Positions 11,131 to 20,912 of a stretch of 64,000 bases of DNA are shown piece after piece. Each line of letters begins with the position of its first letter. Position 1 is the stretch's first letter. Position numbers and translations under genes: made by a program. A model generated the notes under the pieces. It saw only the letters and a list, made by a program, of their open reading frames with translations, did no database searches and was not told where the DNA came from. Origin of the DNA: Nilaparvata lugens (Eukaryota; Arthropoda; Insecta; Hemiptera; Delphacidae); contig NC_052511.1 in the NCBI RefSeq assembly GCF_014356525.2, positions 51,892,068-51,956,067 on the forward strand. The letters are read 5' to 3'.

Positions 11131-11972
11131 AGAAAGTAGCCCTGAATTCATACATTTCAAGATGATTCAGTGTTATAATTACTTAATGGAAAGAGTAGAT
11201 ATTGTATTTTATTTGATATGAATAACTACCAAAAGATCACCTTCACAACTACTTATGAAGTTATAATTGTTTCCAGTACTTCCCTCGTAAGGGTGACCGC
11301 TTAACATATCCACAAGCTCCAAATAAAACCGATTCCGACTTGAAACTGTGGGAAATTCATCTATTTATAATGTACATAGTTAAAAATATGAGGACAGGAG
11401 AAAAAGGTGCAAGAAAAGTAAAAGATAAAAATAAGAAGACAGAAGAAGAAGAAGAAGAAGAAAAAAAAAGAAGGAGAAGCAGGAGAAGCAGAAGATGCAG
11501 CATATTATTAGATTGAATTGTGAAGTGTGAAATTGATTTCATACAAATGATAAGATGCGGTCCCGCATACAATATTATCTTAATTCTATTTCAGACAGGA
11601 AATTCTTCTAACTCTCACAGTAGGCTTACTGTCTTCTACAGTCTCTAAATGCCGCTCTTAAGCAAAGCTATCAACTACTGAGACACTTGAAGGGAGGGAC
11701 AGTGAGATGGTGAGGGAGAAAATCGACTTCAGAAGAAAAGTAGCCGGCTGCTGTAGCAAGAAGAACGTCCAATTAATTTGGGATCTCTAAATACTTCCAC
11801 CGCAACGACTCAGGGGCCCTTTGTCTTGTTGCCCTTAAAATAAGACCCTTGACGCCATCTCGGCTGGACCCTTGGAGCCGGATTGACCCAAGGGCCAACG
11901 GTACTACGCCCTTCTATATCTGTATATAATTGGTCCAGTGCCCAGGGTGCAACCCTCCATATAACTATATCT
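11131..11972. other. Mixed DNA with GAA tract and GC-richer block
   Basis: A short (GAA)n lies at about 11443-11466 within a purine run to 11500. Between 11800 and 11965 composition turns GC-rich (GGGGCCCTTTGTC, GCCATCTCGGCTGGACCC), with no frame that I recognise. Confidence 0.45.
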
Positions 11973-12355
11973 ATGAAAACTACTTGAATTGTTGATATAC
12001 GTGAATCTACATTAAATGAAAACGAAACGAATTTGTCAAAACCAATTTATTAGACCAATATTTGAGTTGGCCTACTAGTTTTGGTTGTTACACCACTGGT
12101 TTATGTATGAAAACGACACGAGTTTGTCAAAACCATTGATTCATTGGAAACAATAATTTGAGTTTGCGTACTAGTTTTGGTTGTTACATCACAATTTTTC
12201 ATAATATTGGATAAAAACGACTTGAAATATTGTTGATATTTAATTATTTTTAACTGTCTTTATTGAATGAAAACGACATGAAACTATCAAAACCACTGAT
12301 TTATTTAAACAATTTGAGTTGACCTACTAGTTTTTGGCTGTTACGCCACTAATTG
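11973..12355. repeat. Family F tandem array
   Basis: Units begin near 12016, 12107, 12208 and 12265 with ATGAAAACGA, then carry TTTGTCAAAACCA and end in TACTAGTTTTGGTTGTTAC plus RCCAC; the third is partial. The same unit, better preserved as GAATGAAAAAGACTGAG and CGGTTTCGGTTATTACACC, is the insertion at 27450. A fragment lies at 45275-45313. Confidence 0.75.
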
Positions 12356-12779
12356 CCCCCTGGCTGGAGAACTTGTTCAAAATGCCGCTGATATTATGTC
12401 AGCTGCTCTATTGGAAGTGGAGAAAAGATGAGAAGAATAGTTTGAGGACTATCTTATGAATCAGCTGTTCAATCACCCCAGTTCAATCAGCTGTTCATTC
12501 AACCCTGGAATGTGAAACATTAGAATGAATCTAGAGTTTACTAACTCGTAACGTAAAGTCTAGTTGACTAACGAACTCGATTTCTATAGATGTTTCAGGA
12601 ACACGTGTTGCAAATTTGAAGTTGATTGATCAAAGCAATCAGAAGTAATCGTCGAACAAACAAAGAAAACCACCAAAAACTATGACTATAGATTCCAGTC
12701 ATCACTCATCAGTAGGAACTTGCTACGCTCGCTCAAATGTTTAAAACAAAACACAGTGGATTTCAGTCTTATTAAGAAT
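12356..12779. other. Unassigned AT-rich DNA
   Basis: Short repeats of TCAGCTGTTCA near 12465-12500 only. No coding or element boundary seen. Confidence 0.4.
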
Positions 12780-13620
12780 GAACCAATGTTCTGACCGAAA
12801 TGTTCCGAACTATTGGACCTAACCATGGAAGCATTCCAAATGGCATGTAACTTAGTTGATGCGAGTAAGTAATAACACAAGAAGTATGAATCACATAATT
12901 ATAAACTGTTTAATATAGTCAATCAAGTAACCTAAAACATTTTGATCAATACTTTCCTAACAAAATTTAATTAAATAATGAGAGGATCCAAGATAGTATA
13001 ACTATTATTATTATATAACACTTTATAAATATTATTCATGGTATGAAGGATATCATTTCGTTATTATATAAATGTATGTATCTTGGTTTAAGTGCAGTAG
13101 CATATACTCATATTTATTTTTTGTAAAGCTTTTTTTTATTTTGTTTTTGACAAATAAAATTCATTCATTCAGTCAGTCATTCAGTATGTAATAGTACAAG
13201 TGATTGATAGCACAAGAAGTATGATTTACTCACTAATAAACTGTTGAATATACAATTCTAACCAAGTAACTCAGGACAGTTTCGATAAATTCAAGGTGAG
13301 CAATTAAACTCAACAATGGAAGTATTTCAAATAATTTAGTAATAATACAAGTGAATGATAGCATAAAGAGTATGAAACACTCACTAATAAACTCTGGAAT
13401 ATACTATTCTAACCAAGTAGTTTTGATAAATTTTCCGTGGGCAATTGATCTCAACAATAAAACTATCCCAGATAGTATGTAATAATACAAGTAAGCAATA
13501 ACACAAAAGCAATGAATTTCTCACTAATAAACTATAGAAACCATCCTAATCAAGTAAGCCAGAACAGTCTATTGCTCAATACTCTCCCGAACAATTGAAC
13601 GCAACAATAAAAATATGCCA
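12780..13620. repeat. Degenerate tandem array, about 140-150-bp period
   Basis: The word GTAATAATACAAGT, followed by ATAGCACAAGAAGTATGA, CTCACTAATAAACT and ACCAAGTAA, recurs with starts near 13188, 13339 and 13479. An earlier diverged unit starts near 12846. Units are strongly mutated, so the array is old. The first unit is separated from the rest by inserted DNA at about 12990-13184. Confidence 0.7.
12990..13184 (+). mobile_element. Probable retroposon insertion inside the tandem array
   Basis: It breaks the tandem array and ends in a T-rich stretch, GACAAATAAA, and a short TTCA/GTCA tetranucleotide run, as LINE 3' ends in this window do. No coding sequence remains; target duplications are not clear. 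Confidence 0.35.
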
Positions 13621-13974
13621 TATATCACTCTTATCATCATTTCTGACAACATATCCCTCATACCAACAGACCTTGAAGCTATTTGCCGTGCTCAAGCAAG
13701 CGTGTTCCATCTTAAGACTAGGTGGCTGACAATTTTCCCCTGTCCCTTTTACTCTTACATTTTTCCCTCACAATTTCCCACCCTCAATGCAGGGGTACTA
13801 CAATGATAGTGTACTGTTAGTATACCCTCGTATTTCATACCCTAAACATCCCTCCGTACAGAGCTATGCACTTATTTATAAAGATAAGTTCAGTGGCTGA
13901 AGTATTACATCGATATTGGCCGACAATAAATGTCTCCCTAATTGATTGGTTGTCTTATCTCCTATACTGCTACT
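13621..13974. other. Unassigned DNA
   Basis: Slightly pyrimidine-rich, no repeat relationship or convincing frame. Confidence 0.4.
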
Positions 13975-14470
13975 CTCTCTCTCTCTCACTCTATCTCTTC
14001 ATTTCTCTGTCTCTCTCCCAATATTCTACTATCTCTGACTTTCTCCCAATATTCTACTATCTCTCATCTTGTTATCATGTAGTTGTTATATTGCAATACA
14101 CCACTTCACTCTCCTTTTGCTTACACGTTCTTATTGCACTGTTTCCTATTTACTGTTCAGAATTTTATTGTACTTCCTTTCTCCCTTTCTATTCGTTATT
14201 CTTTGCTGTTTCCAGATTGCTTCACCATCTAGCCACTATCATCTCTTATGCTGCTACTCTCTCACTTCATTTACTTGTTCTCTCTTTCTAAGAATATCTC
14301 CAATTCCATTACACCTCGTTCGTTTCTCCCTATCTATCCTCATTCTTCAATATTATTGATGTTTCTCTTTTTTGTTCTCTCCCCCTCTCTCTAAGAATAT
14401 TTCCCATTCCATTACCTCTTATCCGTTTCTCCCTATCTACTCTCATTCTTCAATATCATTGATGTTTCTG
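13975..14470 (+). repeat. Polypyrimidine block with 103-bp tandem units
   Basis: CT-rich throughout. A unit containing TCTAAGAATATYTCCAATTC, CGTTTCTCCCTATCTA and TTGATGTTTCTC occurs near 14285 and 14388. A third unit at about 15894 follows family A copy 2, so that element landed in the T-run between units two and three. Confidence 0.8.
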
Positions 14471-15884
14471 TTTTTACTTTCCTTGCCCTACTACCATAGG
14501 TAAGGAAAGTATTGCTTTCCAAAAAAAATTAAGGTACCCCAATTTCAAGTTTTCTATACGTTTCAAGGTCCCCTGAGTCCAAAAACATGATTTTTGGGTA
14601 TTGGTCTGTGTGTGTGTATGTGTGTATGTGTGTGTGTGTGTATGTGTGTGTGTGTGTGTATGTGTGTGTGTGTGTATGTCTGTGAACACGATAACTCCAT
14701 TCCTAATTAACCGATCGACTTGAAATTTTAAACTTAAGGTCCCTATACCATGAGGACCCGACAATAGAAATTCAATAAAATTCAATTCAAGATGGCGGAA
14801 AAATGGCGGATAATTACTAAAAACCATGTTTTTCACGTTTTTCTCGAAAATGGCTCTAACGATTTTTTTCAAATTTATATCATGGATAGCTATTTTAAGC
14901 CCTATCAACTAGCATAAGTCTCATTTCTGGGAAAATTTCAGGAGCTCCGTAATATTCTTGAGAAAAATGGCGGAAAATGACTAAAAAACCATGTTTTTCA
15001 GGTTTTTCTTGAAAACGGCTCCAACGATTTTCTTCAAATTCATACCATGGATAGCTATTTTAAGCCCTATCAACTGGCATAAGTTTCATTTTTGGGAAAA
15101 TTTCAGGAGCTCCGTAATATTCTTGAGAAAAATGGCGGATAATGACTAAAAATCCATGTTTTTTCACCGTTTTCTCGAAAACTGCTCTAACGATTTACTT
15201 CAAATTCATACCATGGATAGATATCATAAGCACTATCAACTGGCATGAGTCTCTTTCTGGGAAAATTCCATGAGCTCCGTAATATTCTTGAGAAAAATGG
15301 CGGATAATGACCAAAAACCAGGTTTTCACGGTTTTCTCGAAAACGGCTCTAACGATTTTCTTCAAATCAAGCCATGGGTAGCTATTCATAAGTCCTATCA
15401 AATGACATGAGTTTTTTCCTTGGAAAATTGCAGGAGCTTCGTAATATTCTTGAGAAAAATGGCGGATAATTACTAAAAACCATGTTTTTCACGATTTTTT
15501 CAAAATAACTTGACCGATTTTTTTCAAATTCTACTCTGTATAGTTATTTATCAGCTCTATTAACTGGCATGAGTCTCCTTTCTGGGAAACTAATGGGGGG
15601 TCCACCCCATCCTTGAGAAATGGACTTTGTAACCTCCTTCTCGTGCATGAGGTAGGTAGGTAGAGCATTCATAAAAAGAACACATAGTCGAGATATTTCA
15701 TCTGTAGAACAGCTGTTTTGACGACTTTAAAAAAATGACGACTAAAAAAATCATTGAATTTCACAATTTACACAAAGGAAAAAGTACTCTGAAAACAATT
15801 ATATATACACATATACAAAAGTCTGATCGTAGTTTCGAATATGAGCAAGGAAAGTTGTGTGAGTGTACCACACCAGATTTTTTT
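14471..15884 (+). mobile_element. Family A repeat, copy 2 (with internal tandem array)
   Basis: The head TTTTTACTTTCCTTGCC with the GGTAAGGAAAG hairpin partner is at 14471, a GT core at 14607-14680, and the tail AGCAAGGAAAGTTGTGTGAG...CACCAGATTTTT ends near 15884. The body contains a 165-bp tandem array. The tail includes the word GTAGGTAGGTAGAGCA shared with copy 3, which defines a second subfamily. Minus-strand frames (14474-14908, 15195-15401) arise from the repeat itself and have no known domain. Confidence 0.9.
14795..15480 (+). repeat. 165-bp tandem array inside family A copy 2
   Basis: ATGGCGG occurs at 14803, 14967, 15132, 15297 and 15459, spacings of 164, 165, 165 and 162. Each unit reads AAAAATGGCGGATAATGACT, ACCATGTTTTTCAC, TTCTCGAAAACGGCTC, then GGAGCTCCGTAATATTC. 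Copy 3 holds about one such unit, so this is an expansion particular to copy 2. Confidence 0.92.
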
Positions 15885-16305
15885 GTTCTGTCTTTCTAAG
15901 AATATTTCCAATTCCATTACACCTCGTTCGTTTCTCCCTATCTATTCTCATTCTCCAATATCATTGATGTTTCTCTTTTTTTAGCTCTTCATCTATTTTC
16001 TTTCATTGGTTCTCTTGTTTTGCGTTAACTCATTCTCTCTCTTCTCTCTTTATTTATTGCTTATTCTTCTAAATTATTTCTGTTATTCCTCTGATATTTT
16101 CCTGTCTTTCCTTGTTATATACTCCCATTTATAGCTTTTCTGCTCCTTAAAGAGGTTTCACTCTATCATACGTAAATGTCCTCACGTTTCACCTACAAAT
16201 TCTCCCTCGCATATGTTCTCTCTGCGTATTGTATTATGTTATCATTCTCCTTTCTTTGAATTACTTTGAATATTGTTAACAAGATCTATACTGTTCCTCT
16301 GTTTC
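15885..16305 (+). repeat. Polypyrimidine DNA with third 103-bp unit
   Basis: Continues the CT-rich sequence interrupted by family A copy 2; the third tandem unit spans about 15894-15980. The rest is TTC/TCT-rich and encodes nothing recognisable. Confidence 0.7.
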
Positions 16306-17212
16306 TACTTTCCTTGCCCTATTACCATAGGTAAGGAAAGTATTGCTTTCCAAAAAAATTTAAGGTACCCTAATTTCATGTTTTCTATATGTTTCAAGGT
16401 CCCCTGAGTCCAAAAACATGATTTTTGGGTGTTGGTCTGTGTGTGTGGGTGTGTGTGTGTCTGTGAACACGATAACCCCATTCCTAATTAACCGATTGAC
16501 TTGAAATTTTAAACTTAAGGTCCTTATACCATGAGGATCCGACAATAAGAAATTCAATAAAATTAAATTCAAAATGGCGAAAAATGGCGGATAATGGCTG
16601 AAAAACATATTTTTCACGGTTTTCTCGAAAACGGCTCTAACGATTTTCTTCAAATTTATACCCTAGATAGCTATTCATAAGCCCTATCAAATGACATGAG
16701 TCTCATTTCTGGGAGAATTGCAGGAGCTCCGTAATATTCCTGAGAAGAATGAATTTTGTTAAATTTCTATCACGATTTTCTCAAAAATGACTTGACCGAT
16801 TTCTTCCAAATTCATACACTGTATAGTTATTTATCAGCTCTATTAACTGGCATGAGTCTTCTCCCTGGGAAACTTACAGGGGGTCCACCCCATCCTTGAG
16901 AAATTTACTTTGTAACCTCCTTCTCGTGCGTGAAGTAGGTAGGTAGAGCAGTTTATTCAAAAGAACACAATCATGTCGATATTTTATTTTTGTAGAACAG
17001 CTGTTTTGACAACTTTTAAAAAATCCTCAAATTTCATAATTCAAACAAAGGAAAATGTACTCTGAGAACAATAACAAGAGTATAATCATAGTTTTAATTA
17101 TTCAGCCGCCAATCGGCATAATGTTATTCTCCGAAATTATCCTCGTTTAAGAATGAGGCTTATAGATCAATGAGCAAGGAAAGTTGTGTGAGTGTACCAC
17201 ACCAGATTTTTT
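16306..17212 (+). mobile_element. Family A repeat, copy 3
   Basis: Head TACTTTCCTTGCCCTATTAC at 16306, a short GT core at 16438-16462, a single ATGGCGG-bearing unit, and the tail ending CACCAGATTTTTT at 17212. It shares the GTAGGTAGGTAGAGCA tail with copy 2 and is the most compact undisturbed copy (about 907 bases), useful as the family reference. Confidence 0.9.
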
Positions 17213-17520
17213 ACAGTATAACTCTAGCCCTCATGTTATATTCTCTGGCATACAAATCTGCCAATCATTGGCTGTTTAAAGACAATAGAAGACTGAATGA
17301 ATGTTTTTTTTTCACTTAAATCAAGGAGGAAAAATGTGTTTTCGAAAGAAATAGGTATGAAAATAGTTGAAAGTTGAATATATCTTATGCATCCAATGCT
17401 CACCTTTTTATTTTTCATCGACTTCAATAAACATCGTTGATATGTATATTCCATTTTATGTTGATATGGTCTCTCTATTTGAGAAAAATCACCTATATAG
17501 TCTTATTTGAACGATGCAGA
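17213..17520. other. Unassigned AT-rich DNA
   Basis: A 72-codon minus-strand frame is present, Phe/Ile-rich and unrecognised. No repeat relationship. Confidence 0.4.
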
Positions 17521-18096
17521 GCCGGTTTCCGAGATTTAGCCGAATCCTAGACTTTAAACAGCTGGAGTCAAAAAATTGGCTTTCCAGAACAGGGCGTAGT
17601 CGCAGCTTTTATAACAGTAGTAGTAGTTTTTATTCTCTCATTTCTATAATTGGAAACGTTTTTCCTTGACGAATTAGACATTCCTAAAAATTCAAAATAG
17701 CTGAACTTTACACTATTCCTCTTTATTTTATTTTGTGTTCAATTTTCTTGTTTTTCGAAATTTAATTCAAACGTGACTATGACAATGACTGCGACTACGC
17801 CCCGTTTTGGAAAGCCAATTTTCTGACTTCAGCTGTTTAAAGTCTATAATGAGGTCCACGTTATAATGACAGTATTTGATCAACTTTGATGCTGCTATCC
17901 TTGTCTATCATTCGACAAAGCAGGTGTTACTATCCTTTTCTAGCTCCGCAACGATGCCAAATCTGTTTTTGACAATGTAGAAACATAATTAATCAAGGCA
18001 GAGAATCGGCAACGCTGTTCTTCTATCTTTATCTACTGCCATTATAACGTGGACCTTACTATAGGACTTAGCTAAATCCCGAGCTCGGAAACCGGC
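17521..18096. mobile_element. MITE Q with long terminal inverted repeats
   Basis: The left end GCCGGTTTCCGAG and right end CTCGGAAACCGGC are exact complements. The inverted arms continue through TAAACAGCTGRAGTCA and AAATTGGCTTTCCARAAC to GGGCGTAGTCGCAG for roughly 90 bases. The right arm is split by MITE M copy 3. There is no coding capacity in the AT-rich middle. Confidence 0.85.
17845..18063 (-). mobile_element. MITE M, copy 3, nested in MITE Q
   Basis: Ends TATAATGAGGTCCACGTTAT and ACGTGGACCTTACTATA. Relative to MITE Q's intact left arm the insertion point is ...AGTCTA/GGACTT..., giving a TA duplication. Family M occurs also at 28457, 54736 and, broken, at 51869. This copy is inverted relative to those. 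Confidence 0.9.
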
Positions 18097-18281
18097 CCGT
18101 AATGAACTAAACTTGTAATTTTTGTCTTGAAAATCTTCTCAAACCAACCTTTCTTCCTCCTTCCCAGCATCATATTTCCTATCTCCATCTCCCAATACCT
18201 CAATCACTTTCCATCGTCTCCCCCTCAATTTCCGAACCCCACTTCCGATACTCTACCTTCCGCCACTTACGCGAACACTTT

Positions 18282-18333
18282 TGTGACGTCATAAATAACC
18301 CAGTGACGTCATAAATAGTGCAGTGACGTCATC
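18282..18333. promoter_or_regulatory. Triple CRE-type motif (TGACGTCA) at 20-bp steps
   Basis: The palindrome TGACGTCA starts at 18284, 18304 and 18324. The first two are followed by TAAATA. The word is the classic binding site of CREB/ATF bZIP factors. Exact 20-base spacing puts all three on nearly the same helix face, but could also come from a short tandem duplication. A TTTATAG sequence follows near 18370. No transcript is evident. Confidence 0.55.
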
Positions 18334-18837
18334 ATGTGTATTATGGCGCAATAACCGGCCGAATTTATCTCTTTATAGCGGGGACCTGGTTGCAGAAAGC
18401 GTTTATCTTGAGCCTAATCTTCGCGCTATCGAGGGTCTTTTTCGGCGCTGTCTTTTGATAAATAGGTATCGATAGTATGGGGCCCTAAGAGATTGGGTAA
18501 TTTGGTGTGTTGGCTAAATTGTATTGGTTTTATTGTTGGAGTCGGTTGAGCGTGATTTCTGGATTATTTGTCACTGGGGGTTTGTAAAATAAATTAACAA
18601 CCAGCATCCAATGAGATGTGCACAATATTTTTGTCATGTACCCTTGATTTGTCAATTCGAAATTTTAATTTGTAATTTGAAATTAGTTTCAAATTTTAAT
18701 GTGCACAATATTTTTCAATGTGATAATAATGTAAATTCAACAATAGAATATCGCCGTTTATCCAATCTACACTATAAAATATCTTGTTCCTGATTGATTG
18801 ATTGATTGATTGAATGATTGACTGCCTTTATTAGATG
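18334..18837. other. Mixed unique DNA ending in a TTGA run
   Basis: 18340-18490 is GC-richer (GCGCAATAACCGGCCGAA, TTCGCGCTATCGAGGG). Around 18565-18790 the sequence duplicates GTGCACAATATTTTT (18616 and 18700) and ends in (ATTG)n at 18793-18820, like a retroposon 3' end. Confidence 0.45.
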
Positions 18838-18939
18838 TTTCTGCTGAGATAATCTATCATAGAAAGCTTGAGTGTACAGAATAATCGTCCATGAACGTCC
18901 ATGAATCGTTCATGACATGAACGTCCTTTGAATCATAGA
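18838..18939 (+). repeat. Flanking repeat left of family C copy 1
   Basis: Contains CTGCTGAGATAATCTATC, the nested palindrome CGTCCATGAACGTCCATGAA / TCATGACATGAACG, and GAATCATAGAT. A close copy is at 20276-20375. A diverged one, keeping CTGCTGAGACAACTCTATC and GAATCATGGAT, is directly right of family C copy 1 at 19574. Confidence 0.8.
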
Positions 18940-19570
18940 TAACTAGTAGTTCTGTGAACAGTGGACCTCGCGCTCAGTAAGTTACATTGACCTGTTGTTA
19001 TGTTCTCGAAAATTAATAAATGATTTATCAATTTGAAATGTCTAGAAAAAATCCTAAATAAACATAGAACTTTCTGTCCTATCGTTCCGTGACGTGTCGT
19101 CCCGGAATGTGAGTGTGAGCGCTGTTATCAGGTCTGGCTGCAACTGTCTACAACGTTGATGAAAGATAAATTTTCAAGATGTTGGATGTTTTTGAACGGG
19201 TAGTATTATAGTCAACTGTCTACTAACGTTGATGGAAAGATACATTTTCAAGATGTTCGATGTTTTTGAACGGGTAGTATTATAGTCCACTAGACAGCTG
19301 ATTTATGATGAATAATTCTATAGTCTGATTTCAACTCTGATATTGGCGTATGGAGGAGGCTCCTTTTTCCTTTTATATTATCCTTGTAATGCAAAATTTC
19401 CAAAAACCTTGTATATACGTTGACGCGCAATTTAAGAAGGAACATACCTGTCAAATTCCATGAAAATCTATTACCGCGTTCCGCCGTTAATGCGCAACAT
19501 ATAAACGTTAAACATTAAGAGAAATGCCAAACCGTCAACTTGAATCTTACACCTCACTTCGCTCGGTCAA
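18940..19570 (+). mobile_element. Family C element, copy 1
   Basis: Opens TAACTAGTAGTTCTGTGAAC and closes CCTCACTTCGCTCGGTCAA. A 50-base sub-duplication (AAGATAMATTTTCAAGATG ... GGGTAGTATTATAG) is inside. Two further copies lie at 61389 and 62305. There is no protein frame. The class is uncertain: the closing imperfect hairpin resembles Helitron ends, but there is no TC start. Confidence 0.85.
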
Positions 19571-19573
19571 CTA

Positions 19574-19650
19574 TCTGCTGAGACAACTCTATCGAAACGA
19601 GCATGTACGTACATGATAGAAGAGTATTTAGAATCATGGATTATTATTTT
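19574..19650 (+). repeat. Diverged flanking repeat right of family C copy 1
   Basis: Begins CTGCTGAGACAACTCTATC and ends GAATCATGGATTATTATTTT, matching the start of the left flank (18841) and the end of the third copy (20375). The central palindrome has been lost. Confidence 0.55.
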
Positions 19651-19742
19651 CGGTTTGAAATCTTTAGTTTGAACAATATTTTTCAATGTGCACCTTTGAT
19701 ATATCAATCCAATATAATGTCCAACCCATACGACTAAATATA

Positions 19743-20262
19743 TTTTTCCTACAGTTACGTTGAAAAGTGGCCATTGCTGCACTGATTACAGAACGCAAAG
19801 AATCACTTTTCCGCTCTAGTGCGGGAAAAATTTTTCTGCACTCCAGATTTGCAACATGGCAACGCAAAATACTTAGTAGGTTATATGGAGCAACAGTGCA
19901 GCAAAATCAAATGAAGTTGGTAACAGTGACTGCTGTGGCTGCTATAGTGAGCAGAGGTGCAACCAAGCACAACGCGCTAATTATTATTCATTATATATTA
20001 TAACCAAGGACAACGAGGACTTTAGGATTTTAGGATTAAGGTTTTTATCAATAATAAAATTACACAGAAAAACATTTGATGCATTTCAGGCAATTTTACC
20101 CATAATTACCCACTTTTCATATTCAATGGTAACTGTAGGAAAAACCTAATGTGAAATACGTGCGCAAAGTTCCTCTGCTGCACTCAAGAAACCATTCCGC
20201 CCTCGCCTTAAACGTTTCTTTCGGTGCAGCAAACTGACACTTTGCGCACTAGTTGCACAAAT
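19743..20262 (+). mobile_element. Family D element, copy 1
   Basis: TTTTTCCTACAGTTAC at 19743 is mirrored by GTAACTGTAGGAAAAA at 20129-20144. A second palindromic block follows (GTGCGCAAAGT...ACTTTGCGCAC, 20161-20247), and the element ends at TTGCACAAATAA. A reverse copy is at 58504-59044. Both copies keep an open frame through the same stretch (AAIVSRGATKHNALII), which probably reflects recent common origin and not a functional protein. Confidence 0.85.
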
Positions 20263-20275
20263 AACTAGTTCCTTC

Positions 20276-20375
20276 TTAGATAATCTATCGTAGCAAGCTT
20301 GAACGTACAGCATGATCGTCCATGAACGTCCATGAATCGTTCATGACATGAACGTCCTTCGAATCATAGATAATT
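20276..20375 (+). repeat. Third copy of the 100-bp flanking repeat
   Basis: GATAATCTATCGTAGCAAGC through GAATCATAGATAATTATTTT; about 90% similar to 18849-18939 by eye. It lies directly right of family D copy 1, so families C and D both sit between copies of this repeat. Confidence 0.8.
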
Positions 20376-20477
20376 ATTTTCGGATTCAAATTTTCAGTGG
20401 ATTAGATTGAGAAAATAACATGTATGCCCAATTCATGCTCAGCTTGTGTAATGATTCATCTCTTGGTAGACACAGCT

Positions 20478-20912
20478 CTTGGTCAGAGATCTGTACAATA
20501 TTAAGGTCCTAGAATTTACAATAAATCCCCGCAGATCGCAAAGGACAAAATAAATATAAATAGATTTAAAAGAGCAGTACGGAATTGGTTATATGATACT
20601 GGCATTTACCAGACCGAGGAGCTCATTGTAAATAGGATCTAGGATGAACTATTGTCTTCTTTTTATTCTACCTTTAATAACTTACAAACCTTTTATAACT
20701 CAAAATTACTAATTAAATTTTTTATACATGTTTTGGAAACGAATACTATGATCACCCCGACACATATTATTATAGTGGGGTATCATAATTAGAACTAAGT
20801 TTAGTATTAGCAATTTTGTATGTATTATATAACAACTATGTATATGTTTTTCAATAAACTCCTCTGGTTGCAATTCATTGGCAATCAGAGAAACTATTTA
20901 TTATTATTATTA
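20478..20912 (+). pseudogene. LINE (non-LTR retrotransposon) ORF2 C-terminus and 3' end
   Basis: After an in-frame stop at 20502, the frame from 20505 reads GPRIYNKSPQI and then NRFKRAVRNWLYDTGIYQ, stopping at 20640-20642. The GPRIYN...FKRAVRNWL pattern is typical of the extreme C-terminus of jockey-like LINE polymerases. The 3' UTR ends with a hairpin (CTCTGGTTGC 20862-20871 with GCAATCAGAG 20881-20890, one G-T pair), then a (TTA)n tail at about 20899-20915. The copy is 5'-truncated and dead. The clade assignment is inference. Confidence 0.75.

Noticed and set aside
19767..20003. 78-codon frame shared with the copy at 58711-58968
   Set aside because: The shared frame is explained by two similar copies of the same non-coding element; it differs at both ends and has no domain.
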